A stretch of DNA of 64,000 bases from Aureivirga marina (lineage in GTDB: Bacteria > Bacteroidota > Bacteroidia > Flavobacteriales > Flavobacteriaceae). Within the stretch, counting starts at the first letter, position 1. Each line of letters begins with the position of its first letter. The notes beneath the pieces are model-generated. The model was given only the letters and a program-made list of their open reading frames with translations, made no database searches and was not told where the DNA came from. Below, one piece after another: positions 27,901 to 37,200 of this stretch. The stretch is taken from the NCBI RefSeq assembly GCF_015767265.1, contig NZ_JADPIB010000005.1:248001-312000 (forward strand). Direction: 5' to 3'. A program made the translations under genes and the position numbers.

Positions 27901-28083
27901 AGTATTTGATAATGTATTACCATCTCCCAAATCAACTGTAAAGTTTTCTCCTAAAAAAGGAAATATAACTCCTAAACCAGTTTCATCATCAACTTCATAA
28001 GTCATGATAAAATCATCCGAATTTTGACTAAATCCATTATAAAATAATAATGTTGCAATTAAAATTGTGTAAAGTTTTTTCAT
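24949..28083 (-). CDS. BspA-type repeat surface protein with T9SS sorting domain
   Basis: 1044 residues. A signal peptide is followed by a PKD-like region (to about 130). Then come about 15 DUF285/BspA repeats of 25 residues (about 154-520; unit FNQPLNNWDVSNVTNM plus nine variable residues). The next part is SdrD-B/CARDB-like beta domains and a DUF11/DUF7619-type domain (YDPNDKRVMQGEE, YIVRFQNTGTA). The last 75 residues are a type A T9SS C-terminal sorting domain (FKIFPNPVNN to KKWIKE), so the protein is exported through T9SS and bound to or released from the surface. BspA-like proteins bind host or extracellular proteins. Partner unknown. Repeats differ mainly between NI and PL at the fourth and fifth positions. 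Confidence 0.93.
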   Translation of the reverse strand: MKKLYTILIATLLFYNGFSQNSDDFIMTYEVDDETGLGVIFPFLGENFTVDLGDGNTLSNTNLIPGIIHYTYANPGVYTITVSGNINRVYYDDIAYYPDDIENLKSKVKSVEQWGTAQWITMEGAFGGLRNLVINAVDTPDLSQVTNMSEMFRSAQSFNQNINNWDVSNVTDMEGLFRFAKIFNQPLNNWDVSNVTNMEKMFQSANKFNQPLDNWDVSNVVNMSGMFFSAYYFNQNINNWDVSNVTNMSFMFFNFNAAAIESTFNQPLNNWDVSNVVNMSSMFHNARAFNQPLNNWDTSNVIDMHSMFKGAKLFNQPLNNWDTSNVTNIQGMFHSAHSFNQNINNWDTSNITSLKDVFNSAIIFNQPLDNWDVSNVTNMEELFYFANVFNQPLNNWDVSNVTNMEKTFYYATVFNQPLDNWDVSNVKNMASMFSGTDVFNQNINNWNVSNLKYMGGMFSRTKAFNQPLNDWDVSNVLKMNAAFAHAKVFNQPLNNWDTSNVWDMEAIFKFALAFNQDISNWDFNSVIEGFESGLGDAFIGYTAMDTDNYDALLLALANSELENRILNAKEVSYCNESVRQYLIEEKGWTIFDGGLGENCNLYSITGSVIYDINDNGCDENDIPVNNLQVNANENNFVFGTTAINGTYNLNVSEGTFDINILDNSGYFNIEQNTSSVTLNESNPAENIDFCITANQSVKDLKTSIIALTEARPGFTAKYQLIVQNIGTEIIENVITNFNYDIEKISFVSSDPIENNASESSLTYEIGTMNPLESKIIEIQMEVFTPPTVNGDDILSFNANSTPVENDENPEDNGYKLDQVVVNSYDPNDKRVMQGEEINLDEVGEYLDYIVRFQNTGTASAINVRILDVLDEKLDIQTLIPISASHDYSVQINGNEVEFIFNNIDLAAEIVNEPESHGYIAFKIKPKNDLDLGDIILGTANIYFDFNLPIVTNTVQTKVVELLSVSEFLNEEFKIFPNPVNNILKIEFDKNVNIEKLSIIDNKGMIISKFNHNQNIIDVSNLNSGIYFIQITTKKGVYSKKWIKE

Positions 28084-28356
28084 ATCTATATTTATTTTTT
28101 GTTCTTTTCATAGTGTTTTACTTAAACCGTTTTAGTTTAAGACATTTATTTTTTATATAGCAATTAAATCTCATAGCAAGAGATTTACAAATATATAGAA
28201 ATCAATCTATATCAAAATTAAATTCTTTAAAAAAAAGGAAATCTATCCATATTCAAGGTTACTCATTAAAAATTACCTCTACACTTTTTTCAAATAATAT
28301 ATCTAATTTTAAAATAAAGAATACAGCTTTGGAAATTTCTTTTTTCTTAAAACAAA

Positions 28357-28389
28357 AAAACTTGAATATTTATTAAGTATTCAAGTTTT
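28357..28389 (-). terminator. Terminator of the lipoprotein gene at 28399
   Basis: A 12-bp perfect stem (28357-28368 with 28378-28389, AAAACTTGAATA) followed on the minus strand by a T run. The rest of the gap 28084-28398 is AT-rich leader of the BspA-type gene with no gene visible. Confidence 0.8.
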
Positions 28390-28398
28390 CATTATTTT

Positions 28399-29022
28399 CT
28401 AATTTAAACGCTCATATTTTCGTTCATAACGTTTATATTCATGCTTTGTAATTCCATCTCCCTCATCTTCAAAACGAATGACATCAATCCAAGGACCTTT
28501 ATAATCTTTTTGTAAAAAATTCGGAACGATAATCGCCAAAGTTTGCTTCGCTACACCACTTGCAGAAAAAGATTGCGCCCAGCTATGATCCATAAATTGA
28601 TCAAAATCATCAGGTTCAATTAATTTAATATTTAAACACTTTACACCTCCTTCTAATTCTTCCACCTCAGCACTTAATTTCAATCCTTTCATTTTTTTAG
28701 AAACATGTGCAGCAATTTTCTTAGCAACTTCTGAAATCGGAGTTCCTTTCTTTATTTTTACAAAATCTTCTACAACATTCGTAAGAATAAATTCTCCTTT
28801 CACATAGTTTACACCATACAAAGGCAACAAAAATTCTTGTTCATTTCCTTCTTCAAATTCATAATGCACAATCTTATTTGGAGTTTCTTCTTCTTTTAAA
28901 GCAAGTTTCTTTTCCGTTTTTACAGGTTTTTCTTTTTGAATATTTTTTGTTTCTTCTTTACATCCTACAGAAAGAACGGATACTAATCCAACCGAAAGGA
29001 ATAGATTTCTATATTTAAACAT
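28399..29022 (-). CDS. Hypothetical lipoprotein
   Basis: 207 residues from the ATG at 29022. A longer frame starting with a TTG at 29079 would put 19 basic residues before an intact lipoprotein signal, so the shorter start is preferred. The lipobox is LSVGC, followed by a Lys/Glu linker. The folded part is acidic and ends in a Tyr/Arg-rich tail (KHEYKRYERKYERLN). No family is recognised. It is monocistronic with its own terminator and is divergent from fumC. Confidence 0.75.
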   Translation of the reverse strand: MFKYRNLFLSVGLVSVLSVGCKEETKNIQKEKPVKTEKKLALKEEETPNKIVHYEFEEGNEQEFLLPLYGVNYVKGEFILTNVVEDFVKIKKGTPISEVAKKIAAHVSKKMKGLKLSAEVEELEGGVKCLNIKLIEPDDFDQFMDHSWAQSFSASGVAKQTLAIIVPNFLQKDYKGPWIDVIRFEDEGDGITKHEYKRYERKYERLN

Positions 29023-29251
29023 AAGTTTTAATTTGATTTTAGTTAATGCTTTTTCTTTGGTATTTTTTGATGTTTGCAACTAAAAATGAATAGAAGAAAT
29101 AAATATTTGAATATTGTTTTCATGGCTATTTCAACTATAGTTTCTATTGAAAGTAAAAATAGAAAAACAATCTATTAAAATTTAAATGTTACTAATAGAA
29201 ATAGACAAACAAATTTGCTTTGAACTGAAGTGCTAAAAATTCTACAATCTT

Positions 29252-29283
29252 TTATGTTAAAGACTTCATATTTCTTAAATTTG
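29252..29283 (+). promoter_or_regulatory. Candidate Bacteroidota sigma-70 promoter of fumC
   Basis: A perfect -7 element TAAATTTG (29276-29283, consensus TAnnTTTG) lies 19 bases after a weak -33 element TTATG (29252-29256). It is 44 bases before the fumC ATG. Confidence 0.5.
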
Positions 29284-29327
29284 TGGGAATTTAAATTTTG
29301 ACTAAAAAATTCTTAAAAACAGAATCC

Positions 29328-30725
29328 ATGAAATATAGAATCGAAAAAGACACAATGGGTGAAGTTCAAGTGCCAGCTGATAAATATTGGGGAGCACAAA
29401 CGGAACGTTCAAGAAATAATTTCAAAATCGGAGCGCCTGCTTCTATGCCTTTAGAAGTTGTTTACGGTTTTGCTTACTTAAAAAAAGCTGCTGCGCACGC
29501 AAATTTTGAATTAGGTGTTTTAGAAGAAGAAAAGAAAAACTTGATTTCTCAAGTTTGTGATGAAATCTTAGAAGGAAAACTTGATGATCAATTTCCATTA
29601 GTGATTTGGCAAACTGGTTCTGGTACACAAAGTAACATGAACACAAATGAAGTGATTGCTAATAGAGCGCAAGAAATTGCTGGAAGAGTAATCGGAGAAG
29701 GAGAAAAAGTAATTCAACCTAATGATGATGTAAATAAATCACAATCTTCAAACGATACTTTCCCAACAGGAATGCACATCGCTTGTTACAAGATGATTGT
29801 TGAAACTACAATACCAGGAATCGAGAAATTAAGAGATACATTACAAGCAAAATCAGAAGCTTTTAAAGATGTTGTAAAAATTGGTAGAACTCACTTAATG
29901 GATGCTACACCACTTACAATCGGACAAGAATTTTCTGGTTATGTTTCACAATTAAATCATGGATTAAAAGCATTAAAAAATACTTTAGCGCATTTATCAG
30001 AATTAGCTTTGGGTGGAACTGCTGTAGGAACAGGATTAAATACGCCAGCTGGATATGATGTTTTAGTTGCTGAAAAAATCGCTGAATTCACAGGATTACC
30101 ATTTATTACTGCTGAAAATAAATTTGAAGCTTTAGCTGCACACGACGCAATCGTTGAATCACATGGTGCTTTAAAACAAATTGCTGTTTCTTTAAATAAA
30201 ATAGCAAATGATATTCGTTTAATGGCTTCAGGACCAAGATCAGGAATTGGAGAGTTAATCATTCCTGCAAATGAGCCAGGTTCTTCTATTATGCCAGGAA
30301 AAGTAAATCCTACGCAAGCAGAAGCAATCACGATGGTTTGTGCGCAAGTAATGGGGAACGATGTTGCAATTACAGTTGGTGGAACTCAAGGACATTATGA
30401 ACTAAATGTATTCAAACCAATGATGGCTGCTAATTTATTACAATCTGCTCGTTTAATTGGAGATGCTTGTGTTTCTTTCGAAGAGCATTGTGCAAACGGA
30501 ATTGAGCCAAACTATCCAAGAATTAAAGAATTATTAAATAACTCTTTAATGTTAGTTACTGCTTTAAATACAAAAATTGGATATTATAAAGCTGCTGAAA
30601 TCGCTAACACAGCACATAAAAACGGAACTACTTTAAAAGAAGAAGCAGTTCGTTTAGGATATGTAACTCCAGAACAATATGACGAATGGGTTCGTCCAGA
30701 AGATATGACAGGAAGTTTAAAATAG
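29328..30725 (+). CDS. fumC: Class II fumarate hydratase
   Basis: 465 residues from the ATG at 29328; an in-frame TTG ten codons upstream is less likely. It catalyses reversible hydration of fumarate to malate in the TCA cycle. Signatures: [13 protein letters not shown] near residue 100, [17 protein letters not shown] near 135, [12 protein letters not shown] near 185, and the superfamily signature [13 protein letters not shown] near 317. The catalytic Ser of the flexible loop lies in GSSIMPG. Length is normal. Monocistronic with a terminator at 30750-30790. Confidence 0.97.
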   Translation: MKYRIEKDTMGEVQVPADKYWGAQTERSRNNFKIGAPASMPLEVVYGFAYLKKAAAHANFELGVLEEEKKNLISQVCDEILEGKLDDQFPLVIWQTGSGTQSNMNTNEVIANRAQEIAGRVIGEGEKVIQPNDDVNKSQSSNDTFPTGMHIACYKMIVETTIPGIEKLRDTLQAKSEAFKDVVKIGRTHLMDATPLTIGQEFSGYVSQLNHGLKALKNTLAHLSELALGGTAVGTGLNTPAGYDVLVAEKIAEFTGLPFITAENKFEALAAHDAIVESHGALKQIAVSLNKIANDIRLMASGPRSGIGELIIPANEPGSSIMPGKVNPTQAEAITMVCAQVMGNDVAITVGGTQGHYELNVFKPMMAANLLQSARLIGDACVSFEEHCANGIEPNYPRIKELLNNSLMLVTALNTKIGYYKAAEIANTAHKNGTTLKEEAVRLGYVTPEQYDEWVRPEDMTGSLK

Positions 30726-30749
30726 TTTCCTTTCAATGATACTAAAATT

Positions 30750-30790
30750 AAAAAGAGGTTGTTTATTATTTTTAAACAGCCTCTTTTTTT
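30750..30790 (+). terminator. fumC terminator
   Basis: AAAAAGAGGTTGTTTA pairs with TAAACAGCCTCTTTTT with one G-U pair, followed by a T run. Confidence 0.85.
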
Positions 30791-30823
30791 ATTTTTACAC
30801 CAAAAATCAATAATACTATCAAA

Positions 30824-31930
30824 ATGAAAAATGTAACTACTCTTCTAGCACTTCTAATAACAGTATTTTCTTTTGCACAAGAACGCAAAGGAGAACGTAA
30901 AGTAAAATTGGATTATTCTGATCCTGCTTATATTGAAAAACTATTAGAAGAAAAAGCTTATGAATTTCCAAACAAAACAGAATTTTCTCTGGCTATAATT
31001 AAAAATGATGAGGTGGATTTTTATGGCTTTGTTAAAGAACAAGACAGTGTAATTGCAGTACAAAATCAAAATGCAATTTTTGAAGTTGGATCTATTTCAA
31101 AAGTTTTTACCTCTACTCTTTTAGCAGATTTAATCACAAGAAAAAAAGTAAAATCTCAAGATTTAATCAGCAAAAAACTTCCTTTTAAATTAAACGATTC
31201 TGTAAATTTCACTTATGAAGAATTAGCAACTCACACCTCTGGTTTACCTAGACTTCCTGTAAATATGATGGCTTTAAAAGTTGATATGAGCAACCCTTAT
31301 TTAATTTATACAAATGAATTATTGGAGGATTATCTTAAAAATTCTGTAGTTTTAACAGAGAAAGGAAAATATGCATATTCAAACACAGGAGCTGGACTTT
31401 TAGGTTACACAATCGAAAAAATTGAAAAGAAGCCATATGAAGAAATCTTGAAAAAAAGAATCTTTTCTGTTTATGGAATGAAAAATTCGACTTCTCAAAG
31501 AGAAAATGTAACGAACAGACTTGTAGAACCTTTAGATTATCGTGGAAATGTAACTTCTAATTGGGATTTTAAAGCTTTAGCTGGAGCTGGTGCAATACTT
31601 TCTTCAACCGAAGATTTGACAAAATTCTTAGCAGCACATTTAAGTCAAAAACATAAAAAACTAAACTTAACAAGAGAAAAAACAGTTACTGTAAATGAAA
31701 GATTAAGTTTAGGTTTAGGTTGGCATATTATTAAAGATAAAGAAGGAAAAAATATTTATTGGCATAACGGAGCTACTGGAGGATACACTACTTCTATGAT
31801 TTTAGATATGGAAAATAAGCAAGCAATTGTGTTATTGACAAATATTTCTGGACTTTCTCCAAGAAATGGTGAGGCTGACAAAATCACACATATGATTTTA
31901 AAGCATTTAAATACAATTAATAAAAAATAA
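30824..31930 (+). CDS. Beta-lactamase-fold serine hydrolase
   Basis: 368 residues. A signal peptide ends at SFAQ. The class C beta-lactamase/esterase fold shows the nucleophile S90 in SISK (SxxK), YSN in AYSNTGAG near residue 185, and HNGATGG near 314 in place of KTG. This set is typical of periplasmic serine hydrolases annotated as beta-lactamase family (DD-peptidase-like or esterases), and true beta-lactamase activity should not be assumed. Monocistronic, ended by a bidirectional terminator. Confidence 0.88.
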   Translation: MKNVTTLLALLITVFSFAQERKGERKVKLDYSDPAYIEKLLEEKAYEFPNKTEFSLAIIKNDEVDFYGFVKEQDSVIAVQNQNAIFEVGSISKVFTSTLLADLITRKKVKSQDLISKKLPFKLNDSVNFTYEELATHTSGLPRLPVNMMALKVDMSNPYLIYTNELLEDYLKNSVVLTEKGKYAYSNTGAGLLGYTIEKIEKKPYEEILKKRIFSVYGMKNSTSQRENVTNRLVEPLDYRGNVTSNWDFKALAGAGAILSSTEDLTKFLAAHLSQKHKKLNLTREKTVTVNERLSLGLGWHIIKDKEGKNIYWHNGATGGYTTSMILDMENKQAIVLLTNISGLSPRNGEADKITHMILKHLNTINKK

Positions 31931-31937
31931 AACTTAA

Positions 31938-31965
31938 AAATCCCTTCATAGAATTGAAGGGATTT
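31938..31965. terminator. Bidirectional terminator
   Basis: An 11-bp perfect stem (31938-31948 with 31955-31965, AAATCCCTTCA) between two convergent genes, with T-rich flanks on both strands. Confidence 0.88.
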
Positions 31966-32398
31966 ATTTTAATTTTTCTCTAACTTTCATCAGAATTTTT
32001 CCAAGTTTATTCTTACCTAATCCATTTCCGCCATCTCCCCAATATGAATCATTTTCTGTATGTTCAATTATTTTTTTACTTTCCGTAGAAAGTAAAAGTT
32101 TCTTCAATTCTTCATGTTGCGAAAATTTTGCAAAAACAACTTCATACATAATATTATCTTTTATTTTATCCCAATTTCTTCGAATTTTCACTTTCCTAGT
32201 TCTTCCTAATTCTGCTGCTTTCATCGGAGAAACAACATTTCTTATTTTTTCTTGGTATTTTTTATCTTCAAATTTTTGTGCTTGAAAATAATGTTCAGAA
32301 GTTTTCCAAACTTTTCCATTTATTTTAACTGGAAACAGAGCAAAATTCGAAAATTCACCCCATTTCTGATTTTCTGCATAAAATTTAATTTCTTCCAT
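31964..32398 (-). CDS. NADAR-family (YbiA-like) protein
   Basis: About 144 residues from the ATG at 32398 (MEEIKFY); an ATG at 32413 would overlap the upstream gene by 14 bases. NADAR hallmarks: GEFSNFALFPV near residue 18, the SEHYFQAQKF block near 38, the AELGRTRKVKIR turn, and DSYWGDGGNGLGKN near 125. NADAR proteins are N-glycosidases; some remove ADP-ribose from guanine in DNA, others act on riboflavin-pathway damage products. The gene starts 2 bases after the stop of a macrodomain gene, so the pair forms one operon devoted to ADP-ribose chemistry. See findings. Confidence 0.88.
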   Translation of the reverse strand: MEEIKFYAENQKWGEFSNFALFPVKINGKVWKTSEHYFQAQKFEDKKYQEKIRNVVSPMKAAELGRTRKVKIRRNWDKIKDNIMYEVVFAKFSQHEELKKLLLSTESKKIIEHTENDSYWGDGGNGLGKNKLGKILMKVREKLK

Positions 32399-32399
32399 T

Positions 32400-32876
32400 T
32401 TAATCAAAATCATAAACAGTTACTTCAATTTCTTTTTCCAATAATGTCTTTTCTATGATTGGTTCTATTCGATGCCACTTCCCCCCTGCCAAACCACAAC
32501 CAATTCTTGGCATATGAATAGAAGCATCTATTTCTTGTGCAAAAATTGCAATTTTTTCCAATCCTTTTTCAATTGCTTCATAACGAACTGGAACTCCTTT
32601 ACTTCCTGTTTTTGTTCCTTGTTGCCCAATTAAATTTGCAACATAAATATATTTTTCAACTTGAATAAACTGTACATTTCCTAACTCAAAATCATTTTTT
32701 GCTCTTTCTCGATGCCATTTTCTATAAGAAATTTCTGGCTCTTTCCAACGTTTCGAAATTGCTAAAACAAAACCTTTTCCCCAACCTCCAATATTATTAC
32801 AAATATGCACGATGATTTTTACACCTTTTCCTTGTGGCGCACTTGCATCTCCTTTTATATATTTAATTTTTGACAT
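32400..32876 (-). CDS. Macrodomain ADP-ribose hydrolase-like protein
   Basis: 158 residues. The macrodomain core is clear: IKYIKGDASAPQGKG at the start, IIVHICNNIGGWGKGF (NxGGxGxGF nucleotide loop), VANLIGQQGTKT, and PRIGCGLAGGKW near residue 125. It most resembles the TARG1/ALC1-like and Poa1p-like branch, which hydrolyses ADP-ribose esters or ADP-ribose-1''-phosphate. The gene precedes the NADAR gene by 2 bases and is divergent from the GNAT gene. An ADP-ribosyltransferase is not visible nearby. Confidence 0.9.
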   Translation of the reverse strand: MSKIKYIKGDASAPQGKGVKIIVHICNNIGGWGKGFVLAISKRWKEPEISYRKWHRERAKNDFELGNVQFIQVEKYIYVANLIGQQGTKTGSKGVPVRYEAIEKGLEKIAIFAQEIDASIHMPRIGCGLAGGKWHRIEPIIEKTLLEKEIEVTVYDFD

Positions 32877-32902
32877 ATTTTTTATTCATTTTATTATTTT
32901 TG
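32869..32902 (+). promoter_or_regulatory. Candidate promoter of the GNAT gene
   Basis: A perfect -7 box TATTTTTG (32895-32902) lies 20 bases upstream of the ATG, with TTTG at 32869-32872 as a -33 candidate at slightly long spacing. Confidence 0.45.
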
Positions 32903-32922
32903 TCGCAAAAATAAAATTTCTC

Positions 32923-33465
32923 ATGAATTTAGAAACTTCTTACATATTTAAATCAAAAAGGTTAGGTTTTAGAAATTGGAAAGAATCTGATATTCCAAAA
33001 ATGGCAAAAATCAGTGGAGATGCAGAAATAATGCGTTTTTTTCCTGCTGTTGCAACTTTTGAACAAACAAAAGAATTTGTCTTTCGTATGCAAAAAATGT
33101 TTGAAGAAAGACATTATTGTTATTTTGCTGTAGAAGAATTAAAATCAAAAAAATTCATTGGTTTTATTGGTTTATGTTTTCAAGATTACGAAGCGCAATT
33201 TACGCCTTGTACTGATATTGGTTGGCGTTTAGATAAAAAGTTTTGGAACAAAGGGTATGCAACTGAAGGCGCAAAACGTTGTTTAGAATATGCTTTTCAA
33301 GTTTTAGAATTAGAAAAAATTATCGCTACAGCACCAAAAATAAATGAACCTTCAATTTCTGTGATGAAAAAAATAGGAATGCAGAAAAAGTTAGAGTTCA
33401 AACATTTTAAATTAAAAGATTTTCCAAAAATTGAAGAATGTGTTTGTTATGAAATACAGCAATAA
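32923..33465 (+). CDS. RimJ/RimL-type GNAT N-acetyltransferase
   Basis: 180 residues from the ATG at 32923; the longer frame upstream runs through the divergent macrodomain gene and is not a credible start. GNAT features: RLGFRNWKESDIPKMAKI at the N-terminus, IGFIGL strand, the acetyl-CoA-binding segment with DIGWRLDKKFWNKGYATEG near residue 97, and ALEY/IIATAP near 125. It transfers an acetyl group to an N-terminal amine, antibiotic or metabolite. The substrate is unknown. Confidence 0.88.
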   Translation: MNLETSYIFKSKRLGFRNWKESDIPKMAKISGDAEIMRFFPAVATFEQTKEFVFRMQKMFEERHYCYFAVEELKSKKFIGFIGLCFQDYEAQFTPCTDIGWRLDKKFWNKGYATEGAKRCLEYAFQVLELEKIIATAPKINEPSISVMKKIGMQKKLEFKHFKLKDFPKIEECVCYEIQQ

Positions 33466-33635
33466 ATTCTTTAAATTAAACGCTAAGTATTCAATTAAAA
33501 AAATATTCAACTAAAAAACACATTTTAAAGGCTTTAACACTATTTTTATATAGAATTTCTGTTTAACTTTAAACAAAATATTTAGACTAAAATTTGTTAA
33601 TGATTATTTTTTAAAAATTCTATAAATACTTATTA

Positions 33636-34085
33636 ATGTCAATCAAAATATTAGAAAAAAAATATATCTTAAATCGTAAGAATTTTCAACGATTTAAAAT
33701 TATAACATTTATATATTTTGCTATTTTTTTGGCTTTAGCAATAGAAGATTTTTCGATTCCATCTGACATCATGATGTATCTAAATTATTCTGCTTTTTTT
33801 GTTGCTGGAAGTGTCGTTTTTATGAGTGTTTCTAAAAATTCATTTTATAAAAATATTGGTGAATTACAATTGAATAAATCTATTTTAAATATTCGAATTT
33901 ACGATAAAGGAAAATCAGAATTTCATTTGAGAAGTATTCAAAAAGTCAATATTGTAAAGGATTGTTGTGAAAGATATTATCTAGAATTTGAAAATGAATA
34001 TTTACTTTTAAAATTAAATGAAGAAAAACTAAAATTTACTGTTGGACATTTTATCAATCATGATATCCAAGTTTCGTTGATTTAA
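33636..34085 (+). CDS. Small membrane protein, hypothetical
   Basis: 149 residues with two membrane helices (about 22-40 and 46-66) followed by a beta-rich cytoplasmic or periplasmic domain of about 80 residues (NILNIRIYDKGKSE-like strands). The layout resembles PH-domain-like membrane proteins, but no family is assigned. It is isolated between two gaps. Confidence 0.65.
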   Translation: MSIKILEKKYILNRKNFQRFKIITFIYFAIFLALAIEDFSIPSDIMMYLNYSAFFVAGSVVFMSVSKNSFYKNIGELQLNKSILNIRIYDKGKSEFHLRSIQKVNIVKDCCERYYLEFENEYLLLKLNEEKLKFTVGHFINHDIQVSLI

Positions 34086-34173
34086 TTTTCTAATTATTTT
34101 TTTATTTTTCAATAAAATTAATTGCTACGCTTTTTATAACACTTTTATTTTCAACCAATTTTCTTATTATAAA

Positions 34174-34208
34174 AAAACAGTAAAACAAAATAGCTGTTTT
34201 ACTGTTTT
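34174..34208 (-). terminator. Terminator of the DUF2339 gene
   Basis: A 14-bp perfect stem (34174-34187 with 34195-34208) and a T run on the minus strand. Confidence 0.8.
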
Positions 34209-34234
34209 AATTGATTTTATCTAGACTGAAAAAT

Positions 34235-37200
34235 TTATTCAATTGTTTCTAAATCTTCATTATCCATTTGTTCGAATTTTGGTTTTAATTTCACATATGC
34301 AAAAGAAGCAATTAGTAATAAAATTCCAAGTAAAACAAACACCAACACCTTTCCGTTTGTAGAAAAGTTTCGAATATCAAATATTATTAATTTGATAATT
34401 CCTATTGCAAATAAGAAAATGGAAATTTTATTTAAATATTTTAGTTGTTTTCTCAGCGCAACAAAAACTAAAGAAATTGCGTGAATTGCTAAAAATATGG
34501 TTAATGTCGGACCGTCAATTTCTAAATTTAAAGTTGGAATTAAAACTAAATAAGTAATAAAAATTAAGATTTGTAAAAATGCAAAATGAACATTTTTAGC
34601 CATTTTTGTTTTAAAATAACTTCCATCTTTTTCAAAGAAATGATTATAAGTTAGATGAATTCCTGTCAAGAATAATAAAAGAGTAAAGACTGGTAAAAAT
34701 CCTTCTTCAGAAAATGAAAATAATCCACCTGTAATTCCAATAAACATACTGAAATAAATTGCAAATCCTCCAGTTGCTTGAAGAAATTTATATTTATTTT
34801 GGAAAAAGAAAATGGTTGCAATTAATAAACCAATAAATACAACCGAAACATCATCTTTAAGTAAATCATTTTCTATTAATAGAGCTGTTACATATATTAC
34901 AAAAATATAAGGAATTAAAAATAATACTGTTTTATAAGAAGATTTTAAAGCAGCTTTATTATCAAATGATTTTTCAAGAATTAATAAACTAATCAAAGAA
35001 AGAATTCCAATTAAAAGTCCGATTGTTGAAATTTCTGAAAGGTTTAAAATGACACTTACTCCAAATATTAGAATCGAATTTATCCAAAGAGTTTTTGCTT
35101 TTATCCAACGATTTAATCCATAAGAAATCATAAATGCGATCCAAATTGATGGAATGAATAAATCTTCTATGTACTTGTAGGATTGACGTAAGAAAATATA
35201 TGGAATTGAAGCAAAGAAAAGAATTCTCAAATATGAGATAAGTTCAAAAAACGAACTCGTTTCGTATTTTATTTTCTGATAATATAATTTCAATAAATAT
35301 AAAGAAGCTAAAAATAATCCAACTCCTGATTTCCCATAAATGGTTTGTTTTGATAAATAAAAAGTTTCCATTTCAAAAGAAGAAACTCCATAAGCAATTA
35401 ATAAAGCAAATAAGTGTAAAATTCCGACTCCTTCTATAAATTTTGATTCCCAAACTTTTCCCCAATAAATCAAAGCAAACATTGGAATAATTAATAAATT
35501 ATAAGCATAAGCTCCAAAAAATTCATTAGAAATTAAAAAGAAAGTGAGCGTTGCCCAAATTGGAAAAATTTGTTCTACAATTCTTGCTAAACTAATCTCT
35601 AATCCGAATTGCTCTTCATCTTTATATTTTTTATTTAATACAATAATTGTAAAGAATAAAATACCGATTATGATCCATGCAATAAAAGCGTTTTCAAAAT
35701 TGTGATTGTTCCAAGATTCTAATAAGAAACTTGCTTGAATTATTAATTTATAAAAAGCAATAGTCAATAAAATATAACCTTCTTTTCGAACGGTAATAAT
35801 TTTAAATTGGTAACCTAAAACAATCAATAAAAATGCTTCAATTGCCCAGAATAATCCAACTAATTCTTTAGAAAATAAACATGGAATTGCAAATCCTAAG
35901 AAAACTCCAATTGTAATAAATAATCCAACTTTGATTTTCTTTGAGATATTTTTCCAATAAAAAGCTAAAATTCCAATAAAAAGTGAAGCATTTCCGATAT
36001 AAGCGAATCCTAAAACAAAATTATCATCAATCGAAACGAATAAATGGTATAATAATAAAGATAAATTTCCAGCCAAAATGAAAACCATATCTTTTGTAAG
36101 TGTCTTTTTTAATTTTGTTTTCTCAAATAAAACAATATAGAAAAATAAATAGGCAAAAGCGTGTAAAATTCCTATAAAAAATATCGAATTTGATGGCGTA
36201 TAAAAAATAGATGTTTCCACAATTGCAACAAATAAAATAAAGGAAATATAATTTAATTCATTCCATTTAATCTTGTTTGCAATGAAGTTTGCAGCAAAAA
36301 TTAAAATCCATAAATAAGCAAAATAAAGATCACTATTTCCAGAATTTTCTAAGAATAATGGTGCTAAAGCTCCACCAATTAAACTTAATAAAGCAATAAT
36401 TTTTGTTTCAAATTTAAACGATAAAAATATAGAGATTCCAGTTGTTGCGACAATTAGTAAAAATCCAACTGTAGCTGACGAAAATATTGGAAAACTCGTC
36501 ATTTGTGTTGTATAATAAGTAACTAAATATCCTAAAAGAATTGCCAATGAAATTAGCGCACTTCCAAATTCCTGATATATTTTTTCCTTTTTTTGAAGTC
36601 GAATTCCCATAAATCCAATAGTAATTGCAACTCCAAATCCTAAAACATTTCTTAAAACATCACTATAAATTCCTAATAAATCACTTTGTAAGAAATAACC
36701 TAATCCAAATAAAATAGCAATAATTCCAGCGATTGTCATAAAGAAAATAGGTAATTTCCCTTCTGTTTTATATTTAGAATAAAGTTGCTTAAATAAATCT
36801 AAACCTGAAAAAAAAGGAGAAAAAATCGCTGAAATTTCTAAAATAAAAGCTGGAGTTTCTCTTGGTTTTCTTTCTATAACTTTCTTTGGTTTTGGTTCAG
36901 GGAATAAAGGATTTTCTTTGTAAACAGGTTTTGATTCTGTTTTAGTTTTTTCTGGTATTTTATTCTGTAAAATCTCTTTTTCCTTAACTTTTTCTACAAA
37001 ATTCTCTTCTTCTTTAACAATTGGTTTTTGAATTTCTTGAATTTCTGGTTGCGCTTTCATTTCCGAAACAAGTGGATTCGTAATTTGTTGTTCCATCAAT
37101 TTTCGCACAAATTTGATCTCATTTTTCAAATGCAACATTTCCTTCTCATGTCTCGATTCAAGGTTATATTGTTTTGCTTCAAGTTTTTGAAAAGTCAATT

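Noticed and set aside
29957-30331. Antisense 124-codon frame opposite fumC
   Set aside because: It lies within a well-supported gene and shows no own motif; it mirrors fumC codon structure.
30824-31930. Beta-lactamase resistance gene
   Set aside because: SxxK, YSN and HxG are shared with DD-peptidases and esterases, so only the fold is claimed.
32812-32922. Extended start of the GNAT gene
   Set aside because: The extra 37 residues overlap the divergent macrodomain gene, and the family pattern starts at the ATG at 32923.
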